64,000 nt of DNA from Pseudomonas sp. BP8 (GTDB lineage Bacteria; Pseudomonadota; Gammaproteobacteria; Pseudomonadales; Pseudomonadaceae): positions 5,923,501-5,987,500 of the forward strand of contig NZ_JAGINK010000001.1 in NCBI RefSeq assembly GCF_017875955.1, in the 5' to 3' direction. The notes beneath the pieces are model-generated. The model was given only the letters and a program-made list of their open reading frames with translations, made no database searches and was not told the DNA's origin. Position 1 is the stretch's first letter, and the number at the start of each line of letters is the position of its first letter. The position numbers and the translations under genes are program-made. Of this stretch, positions 1-8,151 are shown in pieces.

Positions 1-256
1 TGTGTTCCCGCTGCGTGCGCGCAACGGCGGCGTATTGACCCGTCGTGGCCATACCGAAGGCACCGTCGACCTGGCGCGTCTGGCCGGGCTGCGTGCGGCC
101 GGGGTGCTGTGCGAGCTGATGAATCCCGATGGCAGCATGGCCCGGGGTGAGCAGGTGGCGCTGTATGCCCGTGAGAACAACATGCCGATGCTGACCATTG
201 AAGAGTTGGCACAGTATCGTCAGGTGTTGGTGGCGCAGGAAGCGGTGCCTGCCTGA
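1..256 (+). CDS. ribB: 3,4-dihydroxy-2-butanone 4-phosphate synthase, C-terminal part (RibB)
   Basis: The window opens inside this gene; only the last 84 codons are present, so its start and any FMN riboswitch lie outside. The visible part carries the RibB signature RRGHTEGTVDLARLAGL followed by a LCELMNPDGSMAR segment, which belong to the ribulose 5-phosphate-binding active site. The enzyme makes the four-carbon riboflavin precursor. Translation stops at TGA 254-256 with no GTP cyclohydrolase domain, so this is a stand-alone RibB, separate from the RibBA fusion at 11465-12556. Confidence 0.9.
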   Translation, partial: VFPLRARNGGVLTRRGHTEGTVDLARLAGLRAAGVLCELMNPDGSMARGEQVALYARENNMPMLTIEELAQYRQVLVAQEAVPA

Positions 257-267
257 TAGATCGCTGG

Positions 268-310
268 GACTGCTACGCAGTCCTTTCGCGACACAAGGCC
301 GCTCCCACAG
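268..310. repeat. REP-like element after ribB
   Basis: A small perfect hairpin (GACTGC / GCAGTC, loop TAC, 268-282) runs into TTTCGCGACACAAGGCCGC and TCCCACAG, the typical Pseudomonas REP core. It sits 11 bp after the ribB stop and may protect the 3' end of the transcript or act as a weak terminator. Confidence 0.6.
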
Positions 311-330
311 AGACCGCACCAGTTCGAGAT

Positions 331-645
331 TTAGTGCAAGACAGAATCTCCCACATCTACCGCGTTCAGCCTGTGGATCAGGGCACGGCACGGATTGAGT
401 GTGGGAGCGGAACGGGCCTTGCGCTGCTTGATCGAATCCGGCGGCCCGACCAGCAGCCCCAGCAGATAGACTAGCGCGCTGTAGCCGAGCAGGATGCCCA
501 GCGACTGCAGGCTGAAGCTGGCCACCAAGGCGTAACTGGCGGCCAACAGCAGGGCGTTCTGCACTCGCACACTGCCGCACAGGCTCCAGTAGAGGATGAA
601 GAACAGCGTGAAGCACAGGCCAAATTCGATCGAAAGGAAGCTCAC
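331..645 (-). pseudogene. truncated MBOAT (membrane-bound O-acyltransferase) N-terminal fragment
   Basis: This 104-codon frame begins with about 70 residues typical of the N terminus of AlgI/DltB-type MBOAT proteins: a short lead, a first hydrophobic helix (about residues 9-24), the RVQNALLLAASYALVA segment and a second helix ending YLLGLLVG. Full-length family members are about 400-500 residues. Similarity stops near residue 70, where the DNA becomes REP-like (about 400-430). The last 30 residues look like translated intergenic DNA. I read it as a decayed remnant. A short expressed membrane protein cannot be excluded. Confidence 0.5.
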
Positions 646-930
646 AACGTCGTCCGTTACATGACGTCAGAGAGGAGACAGCAAGGCCCTGTAGGCCGCA
701 GCGCAGAGCGGGCGGGATTATGTCAGTTGGGTCAAGGCGTCACAATCTGGATCGGTCCCAGATTGCAATACGAATTCTCCGACGCTAATGCTACAAAATG
801 CGTCAAAATTCCCGCCCTGCGCATTACCGCTGATGAACCAGCCCTCCCCCCCTCCCGGCCTCGCCAATTTGCTCCAAATGCCCCGCTCTGCTAGTGTCGC
901 GCCGTTCTGAATGCCACCGAGACAGTCGCC
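646..930. other. intergenic region upstream of xseB
   Basis: No gene is recognisable in these 285 bases. A perfect 8-bp inverted repeat CAATCTGG-N7-CCAGATTG lies at 743-765 and could be an operator or hairpin. The promoter of xseB-ispA is presumably here, but I see no convincing -35/-10 pair. The bases before the xseB ATG offer only a weak ribosome-binding site (GAGAC). Confidence 0.4.
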
Positions 931-1173
931 ATGGCCCGCAAAAAAACCTCCATCGATTTCGAGCAATCCCTCGCTGACCTGCAAGCGCTGGTCGAGCGCC
1001 TGGAGAACGGCGAGTTGTCGCTGGAAGAGTCGCTGGCCGCCTTCGAGCAAGGCATCGCCCTGACCCGAGACTGCCAGGGCGCCCTCGCCCAGGCCGAACA
1101 GAAGGTGCAGATCCTCCTTGAACGCGACGGCGAACTGGCCGCGCAGCCCTTCGATGCGGAGCCGGAGGCATGA
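931..1173 (+). CDS. xseB: exodeoxyribonuclease VII small subunit
   Basis: The 80-residue protein matches the XseB family: FEQSLADLQALVERLENGELSLEESLAAFEQG is the two-helix hairpin that packs on XseA. Exonuclease VII degrades single-stranded DNA from both ends in the cytoplasm; the small subunit multimerises on the large one. The final codons overlap the ispA start by 4 bases (ATGA), so the two are translationally coupled. This xseB-ispA-dxs order is common in gammaproteobacteria. Confidence 0.95.
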   Translation: MARKKTSIDFEQSLADLQALVERLENGELSLEESLAAFEQGIALTRDCQGALAQAEQKVQILLERDGELAAQPFDAEPEA

Positions 1174-2057
1174 TCAGCGCCTACCAGGCCACCTGCCAGG
1201 CTCGCGTCGACGCTGCCCTCGAGCCGCTGTTCCAGGCGCCGTCCGCTGAACTGCAACGGCTCTATGCCGCCATGCGCTACAGCGTCATGAACGGCGGCAA
1301 GCGCGTGCGCCCGCTGCTCGCCTACGCCGCTTGCGAAGCCTTTGGCAGCGCAGCCGAGCAGGCCAACGGCGCGGCCTGCGCGGTTGAGCTGATTCACGCT
1401 TACTCGCTGGTTCACGATGACCTGCCGGCGATGGACGACGACGACCTGCGTCGCGGCCAACCAACCACGCATAAGGCGTTTGACGAGGCCTGCGCGATCC
1501 TCGCGGGCGATGGCCTGCAGAGCCTGGCCTTCAGCGCACTGCTCGACGCCGAGCTGAGCCCGCAGTCCGATGCCATCCGTCTCGCCATGGTGCAGACCCT
1601 GGCCCAGGCTGCAGGCCCGGCCGGTATGGTCGGTGGCCAAGCGATCGACCTTGGTTCGGTGGGCGTGAAGCTCGACCAGAAGGCGCTGGAATTCATGCAC
1701 CGGCACAAGACCGGCGCGCTGATCGAAGCCAGCGTGCGCCTCGGCGCCCTGGCCAGTGCCCGCGCCGAACCGGCCCAGCTCGATGCCCTGCAGGTCTATG
1801 CCCGGGCGATCGGCCTGGCTTTCCAGGTGCAGGACGATATTCTCGACGTCGAAAGCGACACCGCGACCCTGGGCAAGCGCCAGGGTGCTGACATAGCCCG
1901 TGACAAACCGACCTACCCGGCCCTGCTTGGGCTCGACGCGGCCAAGGCCTATGCTGTCGAACTGCGCGACCAGGCGCTAGAGGCGCTGAATGGCTTTGGC
2001 GCAAACGCCGAGGCGCTGCGGGCGCTGGCCCGCTACATCGTCGAACGCCGCCACTAA
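1170..2057 (+). CDS. ispA: farnesyl diphosphate synthase ((2E,6E)-FPP synthase)
   Basis: The 295-residue polyprenyl synthase condenses DMAPP/GPP with IPP to farnesyl diphosphate for ubiquinone and undecaprenyl lipids. The first aspartate-rich motif DDLPAMDDDDLRRG (about residues 84-97) and the second, QVQDDILDVES (about 215-225), bind the Mg-diphosphate. GGKRVRP near residue 42 is the IPP-binding loop. The length is normal. The ATG overlaps the xseB stop, and dxs of the same pathway follows after 158 bp. Confidence 0.96.
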   Translation: MISAYQATCQARVDAALEPLFQAPSAELQRLYAAMRYSVMNGGKRVRPLLAYAACEAFGSAAEQANGAACAVELIHAYSLVHDDLPAMDDDDLRRGQPTTHKAFDEACAILAGDGLQSLAFSALLDAELSPQSDAIRLAMVQTLAQAAGPAGMVGGQAIDLGSVGVKLDQKALEFMHRHKTGALIEASVRLGALASARAEPAQLDALQVYARAIGLAFQVQDDILDVESDTATLGKRQGADIARDKPTYPALLGLDAAKAYAVELRDQALEALNGFGANAEALRALARYIVERRH

Positions 2058-2215
2058 AAACGCGCAACGTGACGCGGGCTTGTCCCTCGATAGCGGTGGT
2101 GAAGTCCGCCATGCAATCGCGGGGCAAGCATGCTCCCACGTACACCCGTCTGCATGGGCAGCTTCCTACACAATGGGGTAAACTGCCCCGTCTTCAAACT
2201 ATAACGACTCGCCTG
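2058..2215. other. ispA-dxs spacer with degenerate REP
   Basis: A degraded REP-like core (TCGCGGGGCAAGCATGCTCC) lies at about 2116-2135. A reading frame in phase with dxs runs back through this spacer to 2069, but its residues do not resemble Dxs N termini, so dxs is started at 2216. Confidence 0.5.
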
Positions 2216-4111
2216 ATGCCCACGACGTTTCAAGAGATCCCCCGCGAACGCCCGGTCACCCCGTTGCTGGACCGCGCCGATACGCCCGCCGGTTTGCGTC
2301 GGCTGGCTGAAGCCGACCTGGAGAACCTGGCCGACGAGTTGCGCCAGGAGTTGCTCTATACCGTTGGTCAGACCGGCGGGCATTTTGGTGCCGGCCTGGG
2401 CGTCATCGAGCTGACGGTAGCCCTGCACTACGTCTTCGATACCCCCGACGACCGCCTGGTGTGGGACGTCGGCCATCAGGCCTACCCGCACAAGATCCTC
2501 ACCGGTCGCCGCCAGCGCATGCTCAGCCTGCGTCAGAAGGACGGCGTCGCCGCCTTCCCACGGCGCGTCGAAAGTGAGTACGACACCTTTGGCGTCGGCC
2601 ACTCCAGCACGTCGATCAGTGCCGCGCTGGGCATGGCTATCGCCGCCCGCCTGCAGAACAACCCGCGCAAGTCGATCGCGGTGATCGGTGACGGCGCGCT
2701 GACCGCGGGCATGGCCTTCGAGGCGTTGAACCACGCCCAGGAGGTCAACGCCGACATGCTGGTGATCCTCAATGACAACGACATGTCGATCTCGCGCAAC
2801 GTCGGCGGCTTGTCCAACTACCTGGCCAAGATCCTTTCCAGCCGTACCTACGCGAGCATGCGCGAGGGCAGCAAGAAAGTCCTCTCGCGTCTGCCCGGCG
2901 CCTGGGAAATCGCCCGCCGCACCGAGGAATACGCCAAGGGCATGCTGGTCCCCGGCACCCTGTTCGAAGAACTCGGCTGGAACTACATCGGCCCGATCGA
3001 CGGCCACGACCTGCCGACCCTGATTGCCACCCTGCGCAACATGCGTGACCTCAAGGGCCCGCAGTTCCTCCACGTGGTAACCAAGAAGGGCAAGGGTTTC
3101 GCTCCGGCCGAGGCCGATCCGATCGGCTACCACGCGATCACCAAGCTGGAGCCGGCCGACAAACCGGTTGCGCCGAAACAGGCCAGCGGGCCGAAGTACT
3201 CGGCGGTGTTTGGCCAGTGGCTGTGCGACATGGCCGCCGCCGACAATCGCCTGGTCGGTATCACCCCGGCGATGAAGGAAGGCTCCGACCTGGTCGACTT
3301 CAGCGAACGTTATCCACAGCGCTACTTCGACGTCGCCATCGCCGAGCAGCACGCGGTGACCCTGGCCGCGGGCATGGCCTGTGAGGGCGCCAAACCGGTG
3401 GTGGCGATCTACTCGACGTTCCTCCAGCGCGCCTATGACCAGTTGATTCATGACGTGGCGGTGCAGAACCTCGATGTGCTGTTCGCCATCGATCGCGCGG
3501 GCCTGGTCGGCGAAGACGGCCCGACCCACGCAGGCAGCTATGACTTGTCGTACCTGCGTTGCATCCCGGGCATGCTGGTGATGACCCCTAGCGACGAGAA
3601 CGAGCTGCGCAAGATGCTCAGCACCGGCCATCTTTACAACGGTCCGGCAGCCGTGCGCTATCCACGCGGGACCGGCCCGAATGCAGCGATCAGCGCAGAT
3701 CTGCTGCCGTTGGAAATCGGCAAGGGCGTGGTTCGCCGCCAGGGCGAAAAGGTCGCCTTGCTGGTGTTCGGCGTACAACTGGCCGAGGCCCTGCAGGTGG
3801 CCGAGCGGATCAATGCGACCGTGGTCGACATGCGCTTCGTCAAGCCTCTGGATGAAGCGTTGGTCCGTGAGCTGGCGGCCGGTCATGAGCTGCTGGTGAC
3901 TATCGAAGAAAACGCCATCATGGGCGGCGCTGGCGCTGCAGTCGGTGAGTTCCTGGCCAGCGAGGCGCTGCTCAAGCCGCTGCTGCACCTGGGGCTGCCG
4001 GATGTGTATGTCGAGCATGCCAAGCCTGCGCAGATGCTGGCCGAGTGCGGGCTGGATGCGGCGGGGATCGAAGCTTCGGTGGTTGCGCGGATGGCCAAGC
4101 TCGGTCTTTGA
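2216..4111 (+). CDS. dxs: 1-deoxy-D-xylulose-5-phosphate synthase
   Basis: The 631-residue thiamine-diphosphate enzyme joins pyruvate and glyceraldehyde 3-phosphate in the first, flux-controlling step of the MEP pathway. GQTGGHFGAGLGVIELT contains the conserved active-site histidine, VIGDGALTAGMAFEALN is the ThDP/Mg GDG motif, and a transketolase pyrimidine-binding domain with DVAIAEQHAVTLAAG follows, then a C-terminal transketolase domain. The start MPTTFQEIPRERP is chosen over an upstream in-frame ATG because family similarity begins here. Confidence 0.97.
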   Translation: MPTTFQEIPRERPVTPLLDRADTPAGLRRLAEADLENLADELRQELLYTVGQTGGHFGAGLGVIELTVALHYVFDTPDDRLVWDVGHQAYPHKILTGRRQRMLSLRQKDGVAAFPRRVESEYDTFGVGHSSTSISAALGMAIAARLQNNPRKSIAVIGDGALTAGMAFEALNHAQEVNADMLVILNDNDMSISRNVGGLSNYLAKILSSRTYASMREGSKKVLSRLPGAWEIARRTEEYAKGMLVPGTLFEELGWNYIGPIDGHDLPTLIATLRNMRDLKGPQFLHVVTKKGKGFAPAEADPIGYHAITKLEPADKPVAPKQASGPKYSAVFGQWLCDMAAADNRLVGITPAMKEGSDLVDFSERYPQRYFDVAIAEQHAVTLAAGMACEGAKPVVAIYSTFLQRAYDQLIHDVAVQNLDVLFAIDRAGLVGEDGPTHAGSYDLSYLRCIPGMLVMTPSDENELRKMLSTGHLYNGPAAVRYPRGTGPNAAISADLLPLEIGKGVVRRQGEKVALLVFGVQLAEALQVAERINATVVDMRFVKPLDEALVRELAAGHELLVTIEENAIMGGAGAAVGEFLASEALLKPLLHLGLPDVYVEHAKPAQMLAECGLDAAGIEASVVARMAKLGL

Positions 4112-4134
4112 AATGTTGGGGGCGCTTTGCGCCC

Positions 4135-4204
4135 CATTCGCGGGACAAGCCCGCTCCTACAGAATGGGTGCAAGCCCTGTAGGAGCGGGCTTGTCCCGCG
4201 AATG
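4135..4204. repeat. REP pair (BIME-like perfect inverted repeat)
   Basis: Two 28-base arms (4135-4162 and 4177-4204) are exact reverse complements around a 14-base spacer. Each carries the core CGCGGGACAAGCCCGCTCC. This fills most of the dxs-btuB gap and ends 14 bases before the receptor's ATG, so it would form a large hairpin next to the translation start. The lack of any mismatch suggests recent origin or active maintenance. Confidence 0.9.
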
Positions 4205-4218
4205 CGAAGGAACTGCCC

Positions 4219-6096
4219 ATGAAGCGCCCCACCCTTGCCACCCTGCTCTGCCTGCCCACGACCCTGCTCGCCGCCGAACCCGGCCGTGACGACGCCCTGA
4301 AGCTGCCCGACGTCCTCATCAGCGCCAGCCGCCAGGTCGAATCACGCACGGCCACCAGCGCCGCCAACACGGTCTTCACCCGCACCGACATCGACCGCCT
4401 GCAACCCACCAGCGTCACCGACCTGCTCACCCGCGTTCCCGGCGTGCAGGTCGCGCCTACCGGTGGCCGCGGCGGCCAACCGAGTATCTTCATCCGCGGC
4501 ACCAAGTCTGCCCAGAGCCTGGTGCTGGTCGACGGTGTACGCATCGCCAACGCCACCTCCGGCGACAGCGGCCTGCAGTTTCTCGACATCGACCAGATCG
4601 AACGCATCGAAGTCTTGCGCGGCTCGCGCTCGGCGGTCTACGGCAGCGACGCCATCGGCGGGGTGATCCAGATTTTCACCCGCCGCAGCAGCGGCCCCGG
4701 CCTGCAACCGCGCCTGCGCCTGGCGGCTGGCAGCAACCAGACCTGGCAGCGCAGCCTGGGCGTGTCGGGCGGTGACGGCGCCACCCGCTTCAACCTCGGC
4801 GCCAGCCTGGATGAAACCGCCGGTATCGACTCGACCGGGACATCCTTCGCCAGTGATGGTGAGCATGACGCGTACCGCAACAAGTCACTCAACCTGAGCC
4901 TCAGCCATACCTTCGGCGAACGTCTGGAAGCCGGCCTGAATCTGCTCGATAGCCGGGGGCGCAGCGAATACGACAATCCGTTCGGTCGCTTCGACCCAGT
5001 CAGCTTCAACAGCTTCGGCCAGCAGCCATACACCGACTTCAGCGTCAGCAGCCTGGGCACTTACCTCGACGCGCAGCTCACTGACGCCTGGCACTCGCGC
5101 CTTGAGCTGGCCCACAGCGAAAACCGCGACGACAAGCGCGACAAGCTCAGTGATGAGCGCTTCGTGTTCAACACTTACCGCGACCAGCTCACCTGGCAGA
5201 ACGACCTGGCGCTGGGCGATAGCCACAACCTGCTGGTGGGCGGCGACTGGTATGAGGATCGGGTGCACGCCAGTACCGACTTCAGCGAAGACAGCCGCTG
5301 GAACCGCGCCGCCTTTCTCCAGCACCGCTTTACCGGCGAGCATTTTTCCACCGAGCTTGGTGTGCGCCGCGACCAGAACCAGCAGTTCGGCGGCCAGACT
5401 ACGTGGAGCGGCAGCCTGACCGTGCCGTTGAATCCGAACAACGACGTGCTGCTGTCGTACAGCGAAGGCTTCCGCGCGCCGACCTTCAATGATCTGTACT
5501 ACCCGCAGTTCAGCAACCCAGCGCTGGACCCTGAGCACTCGAAAACCATCGAGCTGCAATGGCGCAGCCAGCTCACCGGTAGCACGCGCCTGGAAACCTC
5601 GCTGTACCGCACCGACCTGCGCGACGCGATCATCTTCGGCCAGGACTCGATACCGCGTAACGTGGCCTCGGCGCGAATCAATGGTTTCGAGCTGGCTTTG
5701 CAGCAGCAATGGGCTGGCTGGCAGGGCCAATTGGGACTGGCCCTGATCGACCCGCGTGACCGCGACTCCGGCCACACCCTGGCGCGCCGCGCCAAGCGCA
5801 CCCTGAGCCTGGACCTGGATCGCCAGTTCGAGCGCTTCGGTGTAGGCGCCAGCTGGCAGGCTGTGAGCAGCAGTTTCGATGATGAGGCCAACCGCAACTC
5901 GATTGCCGGCTACGGCTTGCTCGGCCTGCGCAGCAGTTGGCAGGCGAGCAGCGAGGTGAAGTTCGAGGCGAAGCTGGATAACCTGCTGGACAAGCGCTAC
6001 AGCCGCGCCCTGTACAGCTACGACGGCGCCAATTACGGCTACCGCGAAGAGGGCCGTACCTGGCTGTTGAGCCTTACCTGGACGCCGGCACTCTAG
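4219..6096 (+). CDS. btuB: TonB-dependent outer-membrane receptor, BtuB-like (vitamin B12)
   Basis: The 625-residue outer-membrane receptor has a signal peptide (MKRPTLATLLCLPTTLLAA), a TonB-box-like segment DVLISASR near residue 31, a plug domain (VTDLLTRVPGVQV, IFIRGT, LVLVDGVRI, VEVLRG-type IEVLRGSRSAVYGSDAIGGVI) and a 22-strand barrel ending in TWLLSLTWTPAL. The length and plug sequence match BtuB. The convergent neighbour at 6074-6886 is a BtuF-like cobalamin-binding protein, which supports corrinoid uptake. I find no cobalamin riboswitch in the 107-bp leader, only the REP pair. A different substrate remains possible. Confidence 0.85.
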   Translation: MKRPTLATLLCLPTTLLAAEPGRDDALKLPDVLISASRQVESRTATSAANTVFTRTDIDRLQPTSVTDLLTRVPGVQVAPTGGRGGQPSIFIRGTKSAQSLVLVDGVRIANATSGDSGLQFLDIDQIERIEVLRGSRSAVYGSDAIGGVIQIFTRRSSGPGLQPRLRLAAGSNQTWQRSLGVSGGDGATRFNLGASLDETAGIDSTGTSFASDGEHDAYRNKSLNLSLSHTFGERLEAGLNLLDSRGRSEYDNPFGRFDPVSFNSFGQQPYTDFSVSSLGTYLDAQLTDAWHSRLELAHSENRDDKRDKLSDERFVFNTYRDQLTWQNDLALGDSHNLLVGGDWYEDRVHASTDFSEDSRWNRAAFLQHRFTGEHFSTELGVRRDQNQQFGGQTTWSGSLTVPLNPNNDVLLSYSEGFRAPTFNDLYYPQFSNPALDPEHSKTIELQWRSQLTGSTRLETSLYRTDLRDAIIFGQDSIPRNVASARINGFELALQQQWAGWQGQLGLALIDPRDRDSGHTLARRAKRTLSLDLDRQFERFGVGASWQAVSSSFDDEANRNSIAGYGLLGLRSSWQASSEVKFEAKLDNLLDKRYSRALYSYDGANYGYREEGRTWLLSLTWTPAL

Positions 6097-6886
6097 CCTC
6101 GAGCAGCGCACACAATCTGGCCGTGGCCTCGATCATCTGTCCGCTGGGCCGCTCCAGGCCTTTGTCTGGCACCACCAGCAAGCGCTTGCCGGCGCTGGCG
6201 CTGAGCTTGGGCCAGGCACGCCATGGCTGCAGTTGCGCGTCATCTGCCGCGAGAATCACGTCGGGATCACGCGCCAGCACCGACTCGATGCTGACCAACG
6301 GTGCAGGTTGTGGCAGATCAGCAAACACGTTGCGCGCACCACAGACCTGCAAGGCAGCACTGACAATCTGCTGCCCGCCCAAGGTGTACAACGGCTTGTC
6401 CCAGACCTGGTAGAACACCGTCAACGGCCGCTCGCGCCGGTAGCGCTCACGCAACCCCTGCAGCCGTTGACGCAAACCCGCTGCATAACGCCGCCCCTGC
6501 TCTGCTCGCCCGACCCGTACCGCAATGGCCTCGATGTGTTCGATCAGCTGGTCGAGGTCCTTGGCTTCGTCGCTGAAGGTGGCGATGCCCAGGCGCTGAA
6601 GCTGGTCGCGCTGGGCCGCTGTGACACTGCCCGGCCAGAGCAAGAGCAGGTCCGGCTGCAAACTGAGCAGGCGCTCGATGTTCAGCTGACCATGGCGCCC
6701 CACCGACGGCAATTGCGCCAGGGCTGCAGGCCGTTCACTGCCATCGAGCACGCCGACCAACAGGTCATCCGCCTGCAACTCGAGCATGATTTCAGTCATT
6801 GAGGGCGCCAGGCTGATCACCCGTAACGGCTCAGCGGCTTGAGCGCCGCCGGCCATCATCAGCAGCAGGCCAAGGACCCGACGCAT
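6074..6886 (-). CDS. btuF: periplasmic cobalamin-binding protein, BtuF-like
   Basis: The 270-residue class III solute-binding protein has a signal peptide cleaved near AGGAQAAEP and the BtuF opening RVISLAPSMTEIMLEL, then VGRHGQLNIERLLSLQPDLLLLW, and a C-terminal lobe with IESVLARDPDVILAA. The usual partner permease and ATPase (BtuC/D) are not adjacent. Its 3' end overlaps the 3' end of the convergent receptor gene by 23 bp. The start overlaps the upstream gene's stop by one base (TGATG), so both are co-translated. Confidence 0.85.
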   Translation of the reverse strand: MRRVLGLLLMMAGGAQAAEPLRVISLAPSMTEIMLELQADDLLVGVLDGSERPAALAQLPSVGRHGQLNIERLLSLQPDLLLLWPGSVTAAQRDQLQRLGIATFSDEAKDLDQLIEHIEAIAVRVGRAEQGRRYAAGLRQRLQGLRERYRRERPLTVFYQVWDKPLYTLGGQQIVSAALQVCGARNVFADLPQPAPLVSIESVLARDPDVILAADDAQLQPWRAWPKLSASAGKRLLVVPDKGLERPSGQMIEATARLCALLEARVPASR

Positions 6887-7305
6887 CAGCCCAGCTGACG
6901 CGGAATGCGATAGAGGTAGAGCAGGACGGCCGTGGACAAGGCCAAGAGAATCTGTGCGACCGCCTCGAGCCCGACCAGAACCGACAGCGCGGCAACCCAG
7001 GCAGGGATGCAGGCGTAGACCATGGCGATGCGTCGCACCCGGGCCAACTCGATCCAGGCCGGCGGCTCTTCAGCCGTCCCGAGCACCTGCGAGGTCGCGA
7101 TCACTGCCCGCTTGTACGCGCCAAAGCGCGGCAGGCTGAGAAACATGGTCGCCGCACCGGCGATGAACAGCGGCATCGCCAGTACCGGGATCAAGCCGTC
7201 GCCACCGCCAAACGCCCAGGCCATCACCGGCAACGGCAGCAAGCCCAGGGCAAGGTACTGCCACCAGGCCAGCGCCAGCCGCTGCTTGACCTCACTGCGG
7301 GTCAC
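6886..7305 (-). CDS. conserved membrane protein of unknown function
   Basis: The 139-residue protein has three to four predicted membrane helices: about residues 15-31, 37-57 and a long hydrophobic stretch near 93-132 that probably holds two. A polar loop (YKRAVIATSQVLGTAEEPPAWIELAR) lies between. I recognise no catalytic motif. It overlaps ribA by 4 bases upstream (ATGA) and btuF by 1 base downstream, so it belongs to a ribA-(this)-btuF transcript. Location suggests a link to cofactor handling, but function cannot be assigned. Confidence 0.75.
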   Translation of the reverse strand: MTRSEVKQRLALAWWQYLALGLLPLPVMAWAFGGGDGLIPVLAMPLFIAGAATMFLSLPRFGAYKRAVIATSQVLGTAEEPPAWIELARVRRIAMVYACIPAWVAALSVLVGLEAVAQILLALSTAVLLYLYRIPRQLG

Positions 7306-7919
7306 GCTTGAGGCACCTCACCTTGATGCTCAGTGCCCATCATGTGGCCGAGCTTGCCGGCTTTGGTGGCCAGATAAAGGCGGTTATGCGGGTTGTGACC
7401 GGTGTGCAGCGGCACCCGCTCGGCGACGTTGATGCCCATGCTGGTCAATGCCTTGACCTTGCGCGGGTTGTTGGTCATCAGGCGCAGGGCCTTGATACCG
7501 AGGTGCTCGAGCATCGGCAGGCACATGGCGTAGTCACGCTGGTCGGCGGCAAAACCCAGGCGCTCGTTGGCTTCGACGGTGTCGGCACCACCATCCTGCA
7601 GCTCGTAGGCGCGGATCTTGTTCAGCAGGCCGATGCCACGGCCTTCCTGACGCAGGTACAGCAACACGCCGCGGCCTTCGCGGGCGATGGCCTGGAGGGC
7701 AGCTTCCAGCTGCGAGCCGCAGTCGCAACGCTGGCTGAACAAGGCATCACCGGTCAGGCACTCGGAATGCAGGCGCCCGAGTACCGGCTCGCCATCTGCG
7801 ATATCACCCAGGCTGAGCACCACGTGCTCACGGCCGGTGGCTTCGTCGAGAAAGCCATGCATGGTGAAGGTCGCGAAGGGAGTCGGGAGTTTCGAGGCGG
7901 CAACAAAGACGACGGGCAC
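7302..7919 (-). CDS. ribA: GTP cyclohydrolase II
   Basis: The 205-residue enzyme converts GTP to the pyrimidine precursor of riboflavin. The zinc site is intact (ECLTGDALFSQRCDCGSQL), followed by LRQEGRGIGLLNKIRAY with catalytic residues and the GTP-binding region through NNPRKVKAL. I start at GTG 7917-7919, preceded by AGGAG seven bases away. An in-frame ATG-type extension to 7979 adds 20 residues not found in the family. The product complements the degenerate cyclohydrolase half of RibBA at 11465-12556. Confidence 0.95.
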   Translation of the reverse strand: MPVVFVAASKLPTPFATFTMHGFLDEATGREHVVLSLGDIADGEPVLGRLHSECLTGDALFSQRCDCGSQLEAALQAIAREGRGVLLYLRQEGRGIGLLNKIRAYELQDGGADTVEANERLGFAADQRDYAMCLPMLEHLGIKALRLMTNNPRKVKALTSMGINVAERVPLHTGHNPHNRLYLATKAGKLGHMMGTEHQGEVPQA

Positions 7920-8049
7920 GTTGTGCTCCTGATTAGTAACTTGGAATTTCACGTTGGCAGATTGTATCAGCAGGCTCACGCGCGTGCGCAGGCTGAATAT
8001 CGCGGCTTAAGATCGAAAAGTTCGATGCTTATTGAACATTGTAGGGTGT

Positions 8050-8149
8050 CAGTGGCGGCCTCTTCGCGGGGCAAGCCCGCTCCTACAGGGTTTTGCAGCG
8101 CCGCCTAAACCTGTAGGAGCGGGCTTGCCCCGCGAAGAGGCCGTCACTG
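8050..8149. repeat. REP pair between ribA and a solute-binding protein gene
   Basis: Two 39-base arms (8050-8088 and 8111-8149) are inverted copies with one mismatch, core TTCGCGGGGCAAGCCCGC. The element lies in the gap between the 3' end of the 8152-8901 gene and the 5' side of ribA, where a hairpin would terminate or stabilise the upstream operon's mRNA. Confidence 0.9.
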
Positions 8150-8151
8150 AT

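Noticed and set aside
2069..2215. N-terminal extension of Dxs
   Set aside because: The extra 49 residues translate a REP-like spacer and are absent in the family.
4135..4204. CRISPR-like repeats
   Set aside because: The repeats are inverted pairs typical of REP elements and are dispersed, without spacers or cas genes.
7920..7979. 20-residue N-terminal extension of RibA
   Set aside because: The GTG at 7919 has a good AGGAG site and matches the family start.
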